Notes under the pieces: generated by a model
What the model saw: only the letters and a program-made list of their open reading frames with translations
Databases searched by the model: none
What the model was told of the DNA's origin: nothing
Source of the DNA: Lewinellaceae bacterium
Lineage (GTDB): Bacteria > Bacteroidota > Bacteroidia > Chitinophagales > Saprospiraceae
Length of the DNA stretch: 42,964 bases
Assembly: GCA_016711435.1 (NCBI GenBank)
Contig: JADJSY010000048.1
Span: forward strand, 1-42,964
Direction of reading: 5' to 3'
Program-made: the position numbers and the translations under genes
Shown here: in pieces, positions 18,047 to 27,580 of the stretch
Numbering within the stretch: position 1 is the first letter of the stretch
How the letters are laid out: each line of letters begins with the position of its first letter

Positions 18047-18697
18047 ATGCAAAATAATATCGACCGGCTTTCCGGCCACAACGCCATTCAAATACTTACC
18101 AGGGTTCAGGTCGAAACGCTCCATCAACAAAAAACGGAACATCCCATCTCAAAACCCGCCATCGACCTGTGGAAAATCGGTGAAAAATTAGAATTCAACG
18201 ATACCCGCGAACAAACCAATGGACGGCGCAGCGAAGGCATCATGACCATTGGGCCAGGCAGAAAAGGTCCGGGTGCACACGCCCACACAAAGCAGTTGGA
18301 AGGATTTGAAGTCATAAGCGGTACTATGGTGGCTGTAGTGAACGGCAAAGACGTAATTGCTCGTGCAGGCGATACCATTATTGTTCAGGTAAATGAAGAC
18401 CATAGCTTTAAAAATGGCAGCACAACAGAGCCGCTCGTTGCAAAATTCTGGTACGAACCTGCGCTGAACACGGAATGGATGCTTCATACCCTGGGAGCAG
18501 ACGCCATGAAAAACGGGGGTGACTGGGATAAATTATCCATATTACCTGCAATGTTTGTGTTTTACAAAATGCGCCATGAATACCGTTTGTCCGGCCTTCC
18601 TGTTTGGTTTCAAAATATCATGTTTGGGTTTGGCGCAGCCATTGCAACATGGACGGGCGCTGCTAAAAAAATACAACTTCCGACTACTTTAAAGTAA
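18047..18697 (+). CDS. Cupin-domain protein
   Basis: Start at ATG 18047 (MQNNIDRLSG); the open frame extends further upstream only through the inverted repeat. The 216-residue protein has a cupin core with motif 1 GPGRKGPGAHAHTKQLEGFE, including a His pair and a Glu as metal ligands, and motif 2 ARAGDTIIVQVNEDHSFKNG with a His. A hydrophobic C-terminal tail (WFQNIMFGFGAAIATWTGAA) may contact the membrane. CAACTTTG a few bases upstream of the ATG resembles a -7 element. It is followed by another cupin gene 5 bp later; substrate unknown. Confidence 0.85.
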   Translation: MQNNIDRLSGHNAIQILTRVQVETLHQQKTEHPISKPAIDLWKIGEKLEFNDTREQTNGRRSEGIMTIGPGRKGPGAHAHTKQLEGFEVISGTMVAVVNGKDVIARAGDTIIVQVNEDHSFKNGSTTEPLVAKFWYEPALNTEWMLHTLGADAMKNGGDWDKLSILPAMFVFYKMRHEYRLSGLPVWFQNIMFGFGAAIATWTGAAKKIQLPTTLK

Positions 18698-18702
18698 ATA
18701 AC

Positions 18703-19239
18703 ATGCAATACCAATTTCCATTCTCCATTGAAACCAAATACGGTGAAAAGATCAACTTCCTTCGTATGGAAGGCAATCGGCTGATACTCGAAGGCTTTTG
18801 CGAACCGATGGCCGGGCCGGGCATGCACGTCCACCTGCGGCAAGAAGAAGGTGTAACGGTTGTCAGCGGGAAAATCGGCTACCAGATTCTGGGGGAAGAA
18901 CCCCGTTACGGCGGCCCCGGCGACAGCGTTACGTTCAAACGCGGTGAAACGCACCGCTTCTGGAATGCAGGCGAAGCGGAACTGCATATCACCGGCTGGA
19001 TAGATCCGGCAGAAAACGTTGTCTTTTTCCTCTCAACGCTCTATGATGCCCTCAACCGGGGCGAAAACAAACAACCCGAACTATTTGACGCTGCCTATCT
19101 GACCTGCCGCTACAGCCGGGAGTTCGATACGCCTGAAATTCCCGGCTTTGTCAAAAAAGTTATTATGCCTGTTGCCTATTTCATCGGTCGGCTGACCGGG
19201 AAATACCGGAAATTTAAACATGCGCCGAAGCCTTTTTGA
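18703..19239 (+). CDS. Cupin-domain protein
   Basis: A 178-residue protein starting 5 bp after the previous cupin, so almost certainly in the same operon. Cupin motif 1 is AGPGMHVHLRQEEGVTVVSG (HxH...E ligands) and motif 2 is GGPGDSVTFKRGETHRFWNAG. A C-terminal helical tail (VKKVIMPVAYFIGRLTGKY) resembles that of its neighbour. The pair probably arose by duplication or binds a common small molecule. It converges with dabB, with 17 bp between the stop codons. Confidence 0.85.
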   Translation: MQYQFPFSIETKYGEKINFLRMEGNRLILEGFCEPMAGPGMHVHLRQEEGVTVVSGKIGYQILGEEPRYGGPGDSVTFKRGETHRFWNAGEAELHITGWIDPAENVVFFLSTLYDALNRGENKQPELFDAAYLTCRYSREFDTPEIPGFVKKVIMPVAYFIGRLTGKYRKFKHAPKPF

Positions 19240-19256
19240 GTTACCTGTTCTCGATT

Positions 19257-21125
19257 TTACGACGACTTAAATGCCACCGGGTGGTACATCTTTTTATGCT
19301 GCCCCAGAAATACCCTGGAGTAAATCCTCAAAATAGTCAGTTCCAAAAACAGGAAATTCAGGCCCGTCAGCACCACCAGAACAATCTGATTGGCGGAAAT
19401 ATGGGTAAACATCAGGTCGATGCCGAGAAACGTCGGGGTAATCGGGAAACCCGAAAAACCCAGGGCGGCCAACAGAAAAACCAGGCCGATACCGGGATGC
19501 TCGTAACTGTGCCCGTGGTATTCGTGCAGGGATATTTCACCTTCTTTGGATTCTATTTTATGCAGGCAAATGTATCCGATGATAGCCGCTACCACCGTGC
19601 CGCTCAGGTAAATACCCGTTTGATGCCATGCAATGTCCTTATTCCACAACAGGGAAAGCGCCGAGAAAAACTGGCTGAGCAGCGCCGTCAGCCAGGCATG
19701 CTTCGCATCTTCGCGTTCAGCAAATGCCTTGAGCACCATCGCCAGCGCAAGCGCAGAGAACAGCAGCGTCAGGTACTGATGGAACTCAAAGTGGAGTTGT
19801 TCTTTCAGGGAAAAACCCGTGGCGCCCACCACAAACAACGCCAGCAAAGAAGCAAGACCCCAGCGCGGCCCCATAATACCCGATTTACGGCCAATCCATT
19901 TGAACGGACGCCACAAATAGCGGTGCAGCAAATAATCGAAATTCCATTCCTTAACACTCAGGACATAAACGGCTTGTTTGATTTTCTGAAACAGTGTATC
20001 AGTCGCCTGGGTAGTACGCGGGATGAAATTGAAAAACATATCGTGTACTAAGTAACTCAGCACCGATGGAGAAACCAGCAGTTGATAGGTTCTTAAAAAC
20101 GCATTTCCCGCAAAGTGCAGCAAGGCCAGTACATGCCAGCCGAGTGCAATTTCAATAAAAATCAATCCGATCTGGGCAATGGAAGCATACGCGATTTGTG
20201 TTTTGACGGATGACTGCACCCGTGCTATCGTGGCGGCAACCAGGCTTGTGCTCAGACCGATCGCAATAATGATTCCAATGATGACCGTTTCATGCTGCCA
20301 GAAAGGGTACGTGCGCAACAACAAAAACGCGCCGATATGCACCGAAAGCGACCCGTAAAAGATAGCACTGGAGGTAGTGGGGCCTTCCATGGCCCTGGGC
20401 AGCCAGGTGGAAAAGGGCAATTGCGCCGATTTGATAGCCGCTGCAATCAGGATCATTACCACAATAAACATCGCCTGCAGGTAGTGTCCCTGAAAGGCTT
20501 CCAGCACGACATCCGGCTGGTTCCATTCGGCAAAAGTGATGTTTTTATGCCATAAATGATGGCTCATCCACATCGCAAGGATCAAACAAATATCGCCGAG
20601 CCGATAAAAAGAAAGCACTTTCAGACCGTTTTTTACCGGCAAATACCGGTCGCGGTAAAAACCGATCAGCAAAAACGAGCTGATGCCCAACATTTCCCAT
20701 CCGACAAAAAGTGTTTCAAAATTTCCTCCAAAAATTACTAAGTTATAACCAATATAAAACAGGAGCAGGGTAATGAAGTATCGTTTGAATCCCAGTTCCC
20801 GGTGCATATAATACCGGCTGAATACCGCTACTAAAAACGTCAGCACGGCGCCCACCAGGGCAAATACCGCTGTAATGGAGTCGAAGTAAAAATCGATAAA
20901 AAACTCGAACTCCGGGCTTTTGTACAGGACAATGTGTTTGATATCCAGCGTCGGCGCCCTGTTTGTCAGCCACCAGACGACAAAGGTCAGTAGACCAAGC
21001 GTCTGCAACCCGATGGTAGCAATGGATATGCCCGAAAGGATGCGCTCTTTCTTACGGGGCACAAAGAGACCGGCCAGGAATCCGACAACGGGAAGAAGAA
21101 TAAATAACTGGAGTATTTGAGACAT
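19257..21125 (-). CDS. dabB: DabB-type proton-conducting membrane subunit (NuoL-like)
   Basis: A 622-residue polytopic membrane protein of the NuoL/MrpA family. It has many hydrophobic helices, and core motifs GWEMLGISSFLLIGFYRDR, AAIKSAQLPFSTWLPRAMEG (with the conserved Lys and GPTTSSA) and IAYASIAQIGLIFIEIALGW. In the DAB system DabB supplies the ion path that drives DabA. It lies directly downstream of dabA on the same strand with no other complex I genes, which favours a DAB role over respiratory complex I. Start MSQILQLFILLP is natural. Ends 17 bp from a convergent cupin gene. Confidence 0.85.
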   Translation of the reverse strand: MSQILQLFILLPVVGFLAGLFVPRKKERILSGISIATIGLQTLGLLTFVVWWLTNRAPTLDIKHIVLYKSPEFEFFIDFYFDSITAVFALVGAVLTFLVAVFSRYYMHRELGFKRYFITLLLFYIGYNLVIFGGNFETLFVGWEMLGISSFLLIGFYRDRYLPVKNGLKVLSFYRLGDICLILAMWMSHHLWHKNITFAEWNQPDVVLEAFQGHYLQAMFIVVMILIAAAIKSAQLPFSTWLPRAMEGPTTSSAIFYGSLSVHIGAFLLLRTYPFWQHETVIIGIIIAIGLSTSLVAATIARVQSSVKTQIAYASIAQIGLIFIEIALGWHVLALLHFAGNAFLRTYQLLVSPSVLSYLVHDMFFNFIPRTTQATDTLFQKIKQAVYVLSVKEWNFDYLLHRYLWRPFKWIGRKSGIMGPRWGLASLLALFVVGATGFSLKEQLHFEFHQYLTLLFSALALAMVLKAFAEREDAKHAWLTALLSQFFSALSLLWNKDIAWHQTGIYLSGTVVAAIIGYICLHKIESKEGEISLHEYHGHSYEHPGIGLVFLLAALGFSGFPITPTFLGIDLMFTHISANQIVLVVLTGLNFLFLELTILRIYSRVFLGQHKKMYHPVAFKSS

Positions 21126-21163
21126 TCTTGCGCTTCTTGTTTAGAACACTTTCTCTATAAAAA

Positions 21164-21248
21164 TAATGAGGAATGAGGGATGAGGGATGCCGAACGTGAT
21201 GTCCGACATCACGTTCGGCATCCCTCATTCCTCATCCCTCATCCCTTA
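21164..21248. repeat. Perfect hairpin with flanking GATGAGG heptamers between dabA and dabB
   Basis: Arms of 24 bases (21180-21203 and 21205-21228), including GCCGAACGTGATGTC / GACATCACGTTCGGC, are perfectly complementary with a single base between them. GATGAGG-type heptamers extend both sides. It begins at the dabA stop, so in the mRNA it would sit between the two cistrons and could protect dabA mRNA, attenuate dabB or end transcription. Confidence 0.85.
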
Positions 21249-23684
21249 ACTATTCACCAGCATAACCGGCAAATTTTCCGCCGTAGCATCCGCTATTTGA
21301 TTGGTTTCCATTTCCGTGGCCGTTTCGATCAACGTATGGAAATCCTGAACAGGCGCTATATGCTCCGTCAAAGGACGGTAAGGCAGGAAAACCCCTTCTT
21401 TGAAATAGAAAAATTGGTTGGTGGCAGGGTCTACCGCTACCAGATGTACCCATTCATTGATAAACCACTCGTACATTTCAGGCGCCGATTGTATGGTTTT
21501 TAACACCACATCCGGGAAGTGCTCTACGATAATGGAGAAGTAGTATTCCAGGTTGATGCCGCCGCAAACAGGCCCCAGCGGGCGCATGATGCCCGGCAGC
21601 AATTTGCCTTCCAGATCAGTCCGGTAATCATAAGAATTCAAAAAGGCGCGGCGGTCGAGGAACAAACCTTTGGTCATATCCCTGCGGCCCACGATGCAAA
21701 GCGTATTGGTACCGTGGCCCAGTTCCGGGCGGGGTTCAAACAGCGATACCGACCGGTCTTTAATCGCTTTGCGGATTTTGCCGATACTCATTTTGCTGCT
21801 GATGGAGGCGAAGCGACGCGATCTTTCCTTGGCGTTCAGATCGAGCGCTTTTTCAAAAGCGGCCTTGTTTTTCAGGTGCAGCGCTGCGTTTTTTGCCGTC
21901 AGAAAGCCCTGGTCGAAATAGCCGATTTCATCCGCAGCGGTATCGTGCAGTCCGCCGACAAACTGCGTTTCAGCAGGAATTTCAATCCCTTTTGCGTGCA
22001 GTAAAGCCCTGACTTTTACGTGATTGGCCATATACGCAAATACCCGCGCATTGACGGAACCGGGCCTTCCGCTGCACGCCCCGCAATCGTGCGCGCCGTG
22101 GTGCGGGTTGTTGGCGCTGCTCGATCCGTGTGCAATAATGTACACAATCGGAGCAAAATTTTTGATCAAACCCATGCCCCGCAATTGCCCCTCCACCCGC
22201 GTCGTCATTTCTTCCACGGTAAAACCGATTTGGAGATCATTTTCGCGGTCGTGCAAACCCTTGTTTTCAATGCTGAGTTGCGCTTTTTCGTTCATGTGCG
22301 CAAAGGCATTGGAAATGGCAGGACTCATTTTTGGCCGGAACAGGGTTAAAAATGTGCGCACAGCCGCCCAAAATCCCAGCGTCAGCGTGCTCAGGAAGCC
22401 CGGCAGCAGGGTATGCGTTTTATTCGTGTACAGCAGTTCGTGTTTTCTTTTTTCACTGGCGCCGAATTCCTTGATCAGGTATTTAGGCGTTACGGGCGCC
22501 GGACAAAGTTTTTCGTAAAACTTTCCGTTTTCAGGTTGAAAGAAAAATTCCACCCCGAAAAAACCCGGTGCGCCCAGCGTTTCGCATTCGGGATCTACGT
22601 GTTCGATATGCCTGCGCAGGGAACATTCCCGTTCATCGATACAGAACACCGCCTGAAAACTTTTGGCAGTCCTCGTCTGGGGGTTGTTTTTATTACTTTT
22701 TCCTAAACCTGCCAGCACAGAATCGTAATAATCCCATTCAAACGCATCCTGCCACAAGGAAAACACCTCCTGCAATTCCGTGGATTCTACATCGGCAAAG
22801 AGGTTTTGCGGCGGCGTACTGACCCGGTTGCACAGTGGCTCCCAGCCTTTTCCAAGCCAGGCGTCCAATGCGTCGATTTCCAGCAGCAATTCAAAAACAA
22901 TAAGATCGTGCAGGGAAATAACCTTGCTATCGAGTAAGGCCTGTGGGCTGTCTTCTACCGCAGAAACGAGACCGGACCAGCCCTGGTGGCTGAATTGCTG
23001 GTCAAAAAGATATTGTTCGTAATAGGCTTCGTTGCCCACGATCATTTTCAGCAGATCGCTGATCCTGCAATTGCCTTCCAGCAAGAGATTTCTGGCTCTT
23101 TTGGTTTTGAAAAAACTGGTAAAACCATTGCGCTCCAATGTCTGAATTGCAGATAGAAAACCTTTTTTGTCTGTTGGAAACTGCCAGAGGGAAATTCCCT
23201 GATCCAGGTAACTGCAAAGTATCCTGAAAAGCAGGGGCTGCACCTGGGTATCGAGGTCAAACTTGAACCGGCTTTTCCAATGCGCCCGCAACGCGCCTAT
23301 ACGCGGCGTATTTGACGCATCGTATGGCTTACGGAGGAGGTTTTCTTTCCAGGCCCTCAACTGATCTGCCCCTTTTCGCTCGCTGATAACCCGGTCGAGC
23401 ACCACTTCCCTGATCCGCCCGTTTTGATACAGTTGTCTGAATTCCTGCAACTGGAGCGTCACCTGGTAACCAAAAATTTTGGAAGCCTTGAAAATGGCTT
23501 TGTAAAACTTCAGGTGTTGATATGCGTGCAGGGAATTATGGTGAATAAAATCTTTCAGCGCCGATTGGGCAGGAAGGAAGTGTTTCAATTCGTGCAACAC
23601 GTGGTGTTCGTCAAAGGAAATGCAATTTGTTGTGGGCAACTTGCTCTCCATTCCCTTTGACAATGATGGCGTAATGACATCCAC
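21246..23684 (-). CDS. dabA: DabA-type inorganic carbon uptake protein (UPF0753/DUF2309)
   Basis: About 800 residues; ATG 23684 or 23651 (MESKLPTTN) could be the start. The family's carbonic-anhydrase-like zinc site is complete: C348 and D350 in FCIDERE, H519 in IAHGSSSANNPHHG and C534 in AHDCGACSG, with spacings close to the characterised DabA proteins (numbering from 23684). In the DAB complex, DabA is thought to hydrate CO2 to bicarbonate vectorially, powered by the DabB ion path. It is encoded between carbonic anhydrase and DabB on the same strand. The terminal motifs LGHGTNTLC and GPVCGGINLEYYFS are also typical. Confidence 0.9.
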   Translation of the reverse strand: MDVITPSLSKGMESKLPTTNCISFDEHHVLHELKHFLPAQSALKDFIHHNSLHAYQHLKFYKAIFKASKIFGYQVTLQLQEFRQLYQNGRIREVVLDRVISERKGADQLRAWKENLLRKPYDASNTPRIGALRAHWKSRFKFDLDTQVQPLLFRILCSYLDQGISLWQFPTDKKGFLSAIQTLERNGFTSFFKTKRARNLLLEGNCRISDLLKMIVGNEAYYEQYLFDQQFSHQGWSGLVSAVEDSPQALLDSKVISLHDLIVFELLLEIDALDAWLGKGWEPLCNRVSTPPQNLFADVESTELQEVFSLWQDAFEWDYYDSVLAGLGKSNKNNPQTRTAKSFQAVFCIDERECSLRRHIEHVDPECETLGAPGFFGVEFFFQPENGKFYEKLCPAPVTPKYLIKEFGASEKRKHELLYTNKTHTLLPGFLSTLTLGFWAAVRTFLTLFRPKMSPAISNAFAHMNEKAQLSIENKGLHDRENDLQIGFTVEEMTTRVEGQLRGMGLIKNFAPIVYIIAHGSSSANNPHHGAHDCGACSGRPGSVNARVFAYMANHVKVRALLHAKGIEIPAETQFVGGLHDTAADEIGYFDQGFLTAKNAALHLKNKAAFEKALDLNAKERSRRFASISSKMSIGKIRKAIKDRSVSLFEPRPELGHGTNTLCIVGRRDMTKGLFLDRRAFLNSYDYRTDLEGKLLPGIMRPLGPVCGGINLEYYFSIIVEHFPDVVLKTIQSAPEMYEWFINEWVHLVAVDPATNQFFYFKEGVFLPYRPLTEHIAPVQDFHTLIETATEMETNQIADATAENLPVMLVNS

Positions 23685-23775
23685 CGAAGCGCCCGTTTAC
23701 ATCATTTTGATCGCCGAAAACGCTGTTCATATTTTTCTAGGTTGAGTGGAAGGATGTGATAAATGGTTTAGGTTG

Positions 23776-23858
23776 TTTATGAGGGTTGATAAGTTGATAG
23801 TTTATGAGGTTGCCACTCAATAAAACATTACCCTTTTGATAAACATAACCCCATAAAC
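23776..23858. repeat. Inverted repeat between carbonic anhydrase and dabA genes
   Basis: GTTTATGAGGTT (23800-23811) pairs with AACCCCATAAAC (23847-23858) with one mismatch; GTTGATAAGTTGAT lies on the left. Same style as the repeats at 17.1 and 17.9 kb. It ends at the stop codon of the carbonic anhydrase gene. Confidence 0.65.
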
Positions 23859-24599
23859 TTATTGACTCGCTGCTGCCGCTTTAGCCGGCTTTTCATCTTT
23901 GACCGGGCTGACATGGTTGACGCCCACCTGCGACTTAATCTCCTGTTCGCAGGACACCCAGGTGTCTTCCAAAAAATCAACCATACCCGTTTCCAGATTG
24001 TGCATAGCGCCAATAATGGCGATTTCGCCCCTTTCTACCATTTGCTCGAGGATATAACTGCGGTTGACAATGGTTTTTACCGAGCGTTTCACATTAATAC
24101 GGGAAACATTCTCAACAAATTTTTTATTAGCAGATGTCCGCTTGTCAGGCTCTGTTGTTTTAGTCTCCTCGTATACGGCCGGCTGTATTTTGGACAACAA
24201 CTCGGTGAGGTTGCCCATTTCCACATGGTCGCAAGCGCCTTTGATAGCACCGCAGTTGGTATGCCCCAACACTACGATCAATTTGGATCCTGCTACTTTA
24301 CAGGCGAACTCCAGGCTCCCCATGATATCCGTGTTAACGACATTTCCAGCGATGCGAATAGAGAAAATATCGCCTAATCCCTGGTCGAAAATGAGCTCAG
24401 CCGACGTGCGGCTGTCAATACAGCTCAGGATAACTGCAAAAGGCCACTGACCATCGCGGGTTTCGTTCGCCTGCTGTAGCAGGTTTCGGTTGACTTTTAA
24501 ATTATTGACAAACCGCAAATTACCTTCTTTTAAAAACGTCAATGCTTTTGAAGGTGTAATAGATGCCTGAGTCTCAATTGAATGTGCTTTCATAACCAC
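23859..24599 (-). CDS. Beta-class carbonic anhydrase
   Basis: A 246-residue cytoplasmic protein (or starting at 24593, MKAHSIE). The zinc and catalytic residues are C60, D62 and R64 in SCIDSR, and H113 and C116 in GHTNCGAI, as in beta-carbonic anhydrases. It interconverts CO2 and bicarbonate. The C-terminal tail (VKDEKPAKAAAASQ) is short and low-complexity. It follows the SulP gene by about 15 bp, so the two are co-transcribed, and the DAB genes follow. An insertion between the metal-binding half and the conserved SYILEQMVERGEIAIIGAMH end gives it a slightly larger size than the plain family. Confidence 0.93.
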   Translation of the reverse strand: MVMKAHSIETQASITPSKALTFLKEGNLRFVNNLKVNRNLLQQANETRDGQWPFAVILSCIDSRTSAELIFDQGLGDIFSIRIAGNVVNTDIMGSLEFACKVAGSKLIVVLGHTNCGAIKGACDHVEMGNLTELLSKIQPAVYEETKTTEPDKRTSANKKFVENVSRINVKRSVKTIVNRSYILEQMVERGEIAIIGAMHNLETGMVDFLEDTWVSCEQEIKSQVGVNHVSPVKDEKPAKAAAASQ

Positions 24600-24614
24600 T
24601 TTGTCGTCTGTTTA

Positions 24615-26184
24615 TTAGTTTGAAGTTACATGGTTTGAATTTTCCATCTCATACTCGTCTTTGAATCCGATGAGCGTTACCTGTATGTCTTTATCTATTG
24701 AACCGATGTTCAGGAAATCCCGAATCAATTGCAAAACATCATGGTCGATGTAGAAGGTATCCGAAGCGTCTATGGATACTTTACTACCCTCCGGCAAGTG
24801 TTGCAGGGTCTGCTTGATAGCTGCTTTATTCAAAAAGGATACTTCCTGTGCCAGTTTGATGGTCAACTTCTCCTTCGTGGTATTCTTCTTTTCTGAAGAA
24901 ATAAGCCAGTTTCAGATTGGCCCGTAAAATGAAGAAAACACTCACGACGAGGCCAATCGCTACTCCTTTTAACAAATCGGTGAAAACCACCGCCACTACG
25001 GTTACTAAAAACGGAATCACCTGGTACTTACCGTTCTGCCACATGTGTATGAATACGGAAGGACTTGCCAATTTGTAACCGATCATCAGGAGGATGGCGG
25101 CTAAACAAGCCAGGGGGATTTTATTCAACACTGTTGGAATGGTCAGTACAGCAATCAGCAACAGTAAGCCATGTGCAACCGTTGCCGTCTTGGTGCGACC
25201 GCCCGAATTGATGTTTGCAGAAGTTCTGACAATAACCGAGGTCATGGGGATACCGCCGATCAAACCGCTGAGAATGTTGCCCGTGCCTTGTGCGAATAGT
25301 TCTCTGTTGGTATTTGTGTAGCGTTTCAGCGGATCCAGTTTATCGGATGCTTCAATACACAAAAGTGTTTCGATACTGGCCACCACGGCAATTGTGATCG
25401 CCACGATCCAAACCTGCGGGTTTGCAATCGCTCCAAAATTGGGTAAGGAGAATTGTCCGATAAAATCGTTGAAAGAATTGGGCATGGGCAGGTTTACTAA
25501 GTGATCCTGCGAAATAGCCAGGCTGGAACCCGATGCCTTGTATGCTTCATTGATTAAAATCCCTGTCACAACCGCCACCAATGCACCCGGCACTACTTTC
25601 AGGTTTTTCAGAAAAGCAACTTTATTAAACGAGATCAGTATCGCCAGGGAAACCAGGGTAACACTGATGGCCCCGAGGTGGGAATAATTGATTGCATCGA
25701 TGATGGATGAAAACGTGTTGTGGCCCGTCCCTTTTTCGATAAAGAAAAAGTCTCCTTCATTGTCCACGTCGTATCCGATGGCATGCGGCAATTGTTTGAG
25801 TATGATGATAACGCCGATGGCAGTAAGCATCCCTTCAATTACGTTGGAGGGGAAATAATTGGAAATGGTGCCCGCTTTTGCAAAACCAAGCAGCATTTGC
25901 AGCACACCAGCCAAAACAACGGCCATCAAAAACGTTTCATAATTTCCGAGACTGCTGATAGCAGCCAGCACAATGGCCGTCAAACCGGCAGCAGGTCCGG
26001 TGACGCTGAGTTGCGAACTACTCAGCATTCCCACCACTATACCGCCGATTACACCGGAAATAATACCCGCAAAAAGTGGCGCGCCACTCGCCAGCGCAAT
26101 ACCCAGACACAGGGGAAGCGCTACCAGAAACACCACGACACCTGCCTGGATATCCGTTTTAAAATAGGATGATTTTTTCTTCAT
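24615..26184 (-). CDS. SulP-family anion (probable bicarbonate) transporter with STAS domain (one frameshift)
   Basis: The membrane part (26184 to about 24890) has SulP signatures: LVALPLCLGIALASGAPLFA, GMLSSSQLSVTGPAAGLTAI and TTSVIVRTSANINSGG with the core FxxN-type loop; about 10-14 helices. The first frame ends SILFE at 24826. A second frame resumes with IKLAQEVSFLNKAAIKQTLQ and VSIDASDTFYIDHDVLQLIR, a STAS domain ending at 24615. A one-base correction within 24850-24895 joins them into about 520 residues. SulP proteins move sulfate, bicarbonate or other anions; the adjacency to carbonic anhydrase and DAB genes favours bicarbonate. First gene of the carbon cluster. Confidence 0.85.
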
Positions 26185-26317
26185 TGTACAATTACTTTTT
26201 TAAAACCATGTACGAAATACATGCGCTAAGCCTTAAATGGCGGAAGTGAAACCCCGAAGACCACTGTGTCTTCAGAAGTATTACAATCAATAAATTAAAA
26301 TGGGAAAATGAATGGAA

Positions 26318-26626
26318 TTAAACCTCGGGAGGCAATTCCGGCAAGGATGCAAAAAGTTCTGAAACAGGAAAATCGTAGCGGGGGAACAACGATTTTTTGA
26401 ACTTTTCCAGGTCATAGGCGCCCAAATGGATAACATGATCGCCTGAAAAGGAAATAGATTCCTTTTCCTTCTCTTTTTCTTTTTCTGTTTTACCTTCTTC
26501 ATCCGCATCTTCCGAAACAACTTCGGTCAAGGCAGATACATTTTCTCCCCGCAGCTGCTCCACCAAAGGGATAGCCAGGTTCAATGTCATCATGACGAGG
26601 AAAAAATAGGAAAAGAAAATCTTCAT
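26318..26626 (-). CDS. Small hypothetical protein with N-terminal membrane segment
   Basis: Start at ATG 26626 (MKIFFSYFFLVMMTLNLAIP) gives one hydrophobic helix and a soluble tail of about 75 residues. The tail has a highly charged run (EDADEEGKTEKEKEKEKE) and ends SELFASLPELPPEV. The charged low-complexity run suggests a linker. It lies upstream of SulP on the same strand, 134 bp away, and could belong to the same transcript. No family recognised. Confidence 0.5.
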   Translation of the reverse strand: MKIFFSYFFLVMMTLNLAIPLVEQLRGENVSALTEVVSEDADEEGKTEKEKEKEKESISFSGDHVIHLGAYDLEKFKKSLFPRYDFPVSELFASLPELPPEV

Positions 26627-26785
26627 AAAAGAGAACTCTGCAGTTGATGAACGCAAAGTTAGTAATTTCCTTCAAACAGGGTACATAGAAAAAAAGTTGT
26701 CAGGGCCGGATTGTTTTTTTCAGGTCTTTTACCGGGAGCGGGGTTGAAATATTAAGATAATACGTAATTTCGTAGGGGCATCCCG

Positions 26786-26899
26786 GAGAATCCGAAATCG
26801 CCGCGCGGTTCGAGCCAGTGGACGGTCGCCAACGACGGCAGCGGCTCCAAGGCCAATATCAATGTGCCGTCTTGGGATATGAAAAGGAACACGGATTAA
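26786..26899 (+). pseudogene. C-terminal remnant of an unidentified gene
   Basis: Open from 26786 with no start. It reads ENPKSPRGSSQWTVANDGSG, then SKANINVPSWDMKRNTD and a stop at 26897-26899, 11 bp before the next start codon. The sequence has normal coding character and looks like the end of a secreted beta-rich domain. The rest is absent upstream, where promoter-like AT-rich DNA lies, so it is probably a deletion scar. Confidence 0.4.
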
Positions 26900-26910
26900 A
26901 TCATTACAAA

Positions 26911-27527
26911 ATGTTCAAAAAAGTACGCTGGTTTCTTTTCGTATTACTTGCCATTACAGTTGGATTGTATCCGGTCATGTACTTTTTAGTTGACCGGGAG
27001 TTTGGATTATTAAGTACCAAAAGTGCCGAACTGCTGGCCAACGTATTTTGGAATGCCGGATTTTATACCCACATCATTTTTGGCGGATTGGCCTTGCTGA
27101 CGGGTTGGCTTCAGTTTAGCGCCTCCTTCAGAAACAAAAACCTGCCGATCCACAGGCTTTTGGGAAAGATATACCTGGTTTGCGCTGTACTGAGCGCAAC
27201 GGCCGGTTTTGCCATCGGCTTTTTTGCGACCGGGGTATCGTCGCTGCAACAGGTTTTATCAGTTTGGCTATCATCTGGTTTACGACAACACTGAAGGCTT
27301 ATTTTCACATTCGGGAAAAACAAGTAAATGCGCACCGGAAATGGATGACTTTCAGCTATGCCGCTTGTTTTGCTGCTGTAACGCTGCGATTATGGCTGCC
27401 CCTTTTATCGGCTGTTTTTAAAGATTTTACGACGGCCTATATTATTGTGGCCTGGATGTGCTGGGCGCCAAATCTGGCTGTGGCCTACTTTCTGACAAAA
27501 CGATACGAGGTGAGCGGAAAAATTTAA
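26911..27527 (+). CDS. DUF2306-like integral membrane protein (one frameshift)
   Basis: Start at ATG 26911 (MFKKVRWFLFVLLAITVGLY). The first frame ends at 27294; adding one G to the run at 27232-27235 joins it to a second frame (GIVAATGFISLAIIWFTTTL) ending at 27527, for about 205 residues. Family features: FYTHIIFGGLALLTGWLQFS, HRLLGKIYLVCAVLSATAGF, NAHRKWMTFSYAACFAAVTL. Six or so helices with conserved His residues in HxxH-like positions; haem or metal binding has been suggested for the family but is not established. Confidence 0.75.
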
Positions 27528-27580
27528 TTTTCGCTTAGTTAACTCAATTTGTTACCCATTCCACATCAAAAACATCCAAC

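Noticed and set aside
19236..20051. Open frame on the plus strand (271 codons)
   Set aside because: Lies antisense to dabB; the translation is basic, Gln-rich and unlike a real protein.
19257..21125. Subunit of respiratory complex I (nuoL)
   Set aside because: No other nuo genes nearby; it is adjacent to dabA, so a DAB role is more likely.
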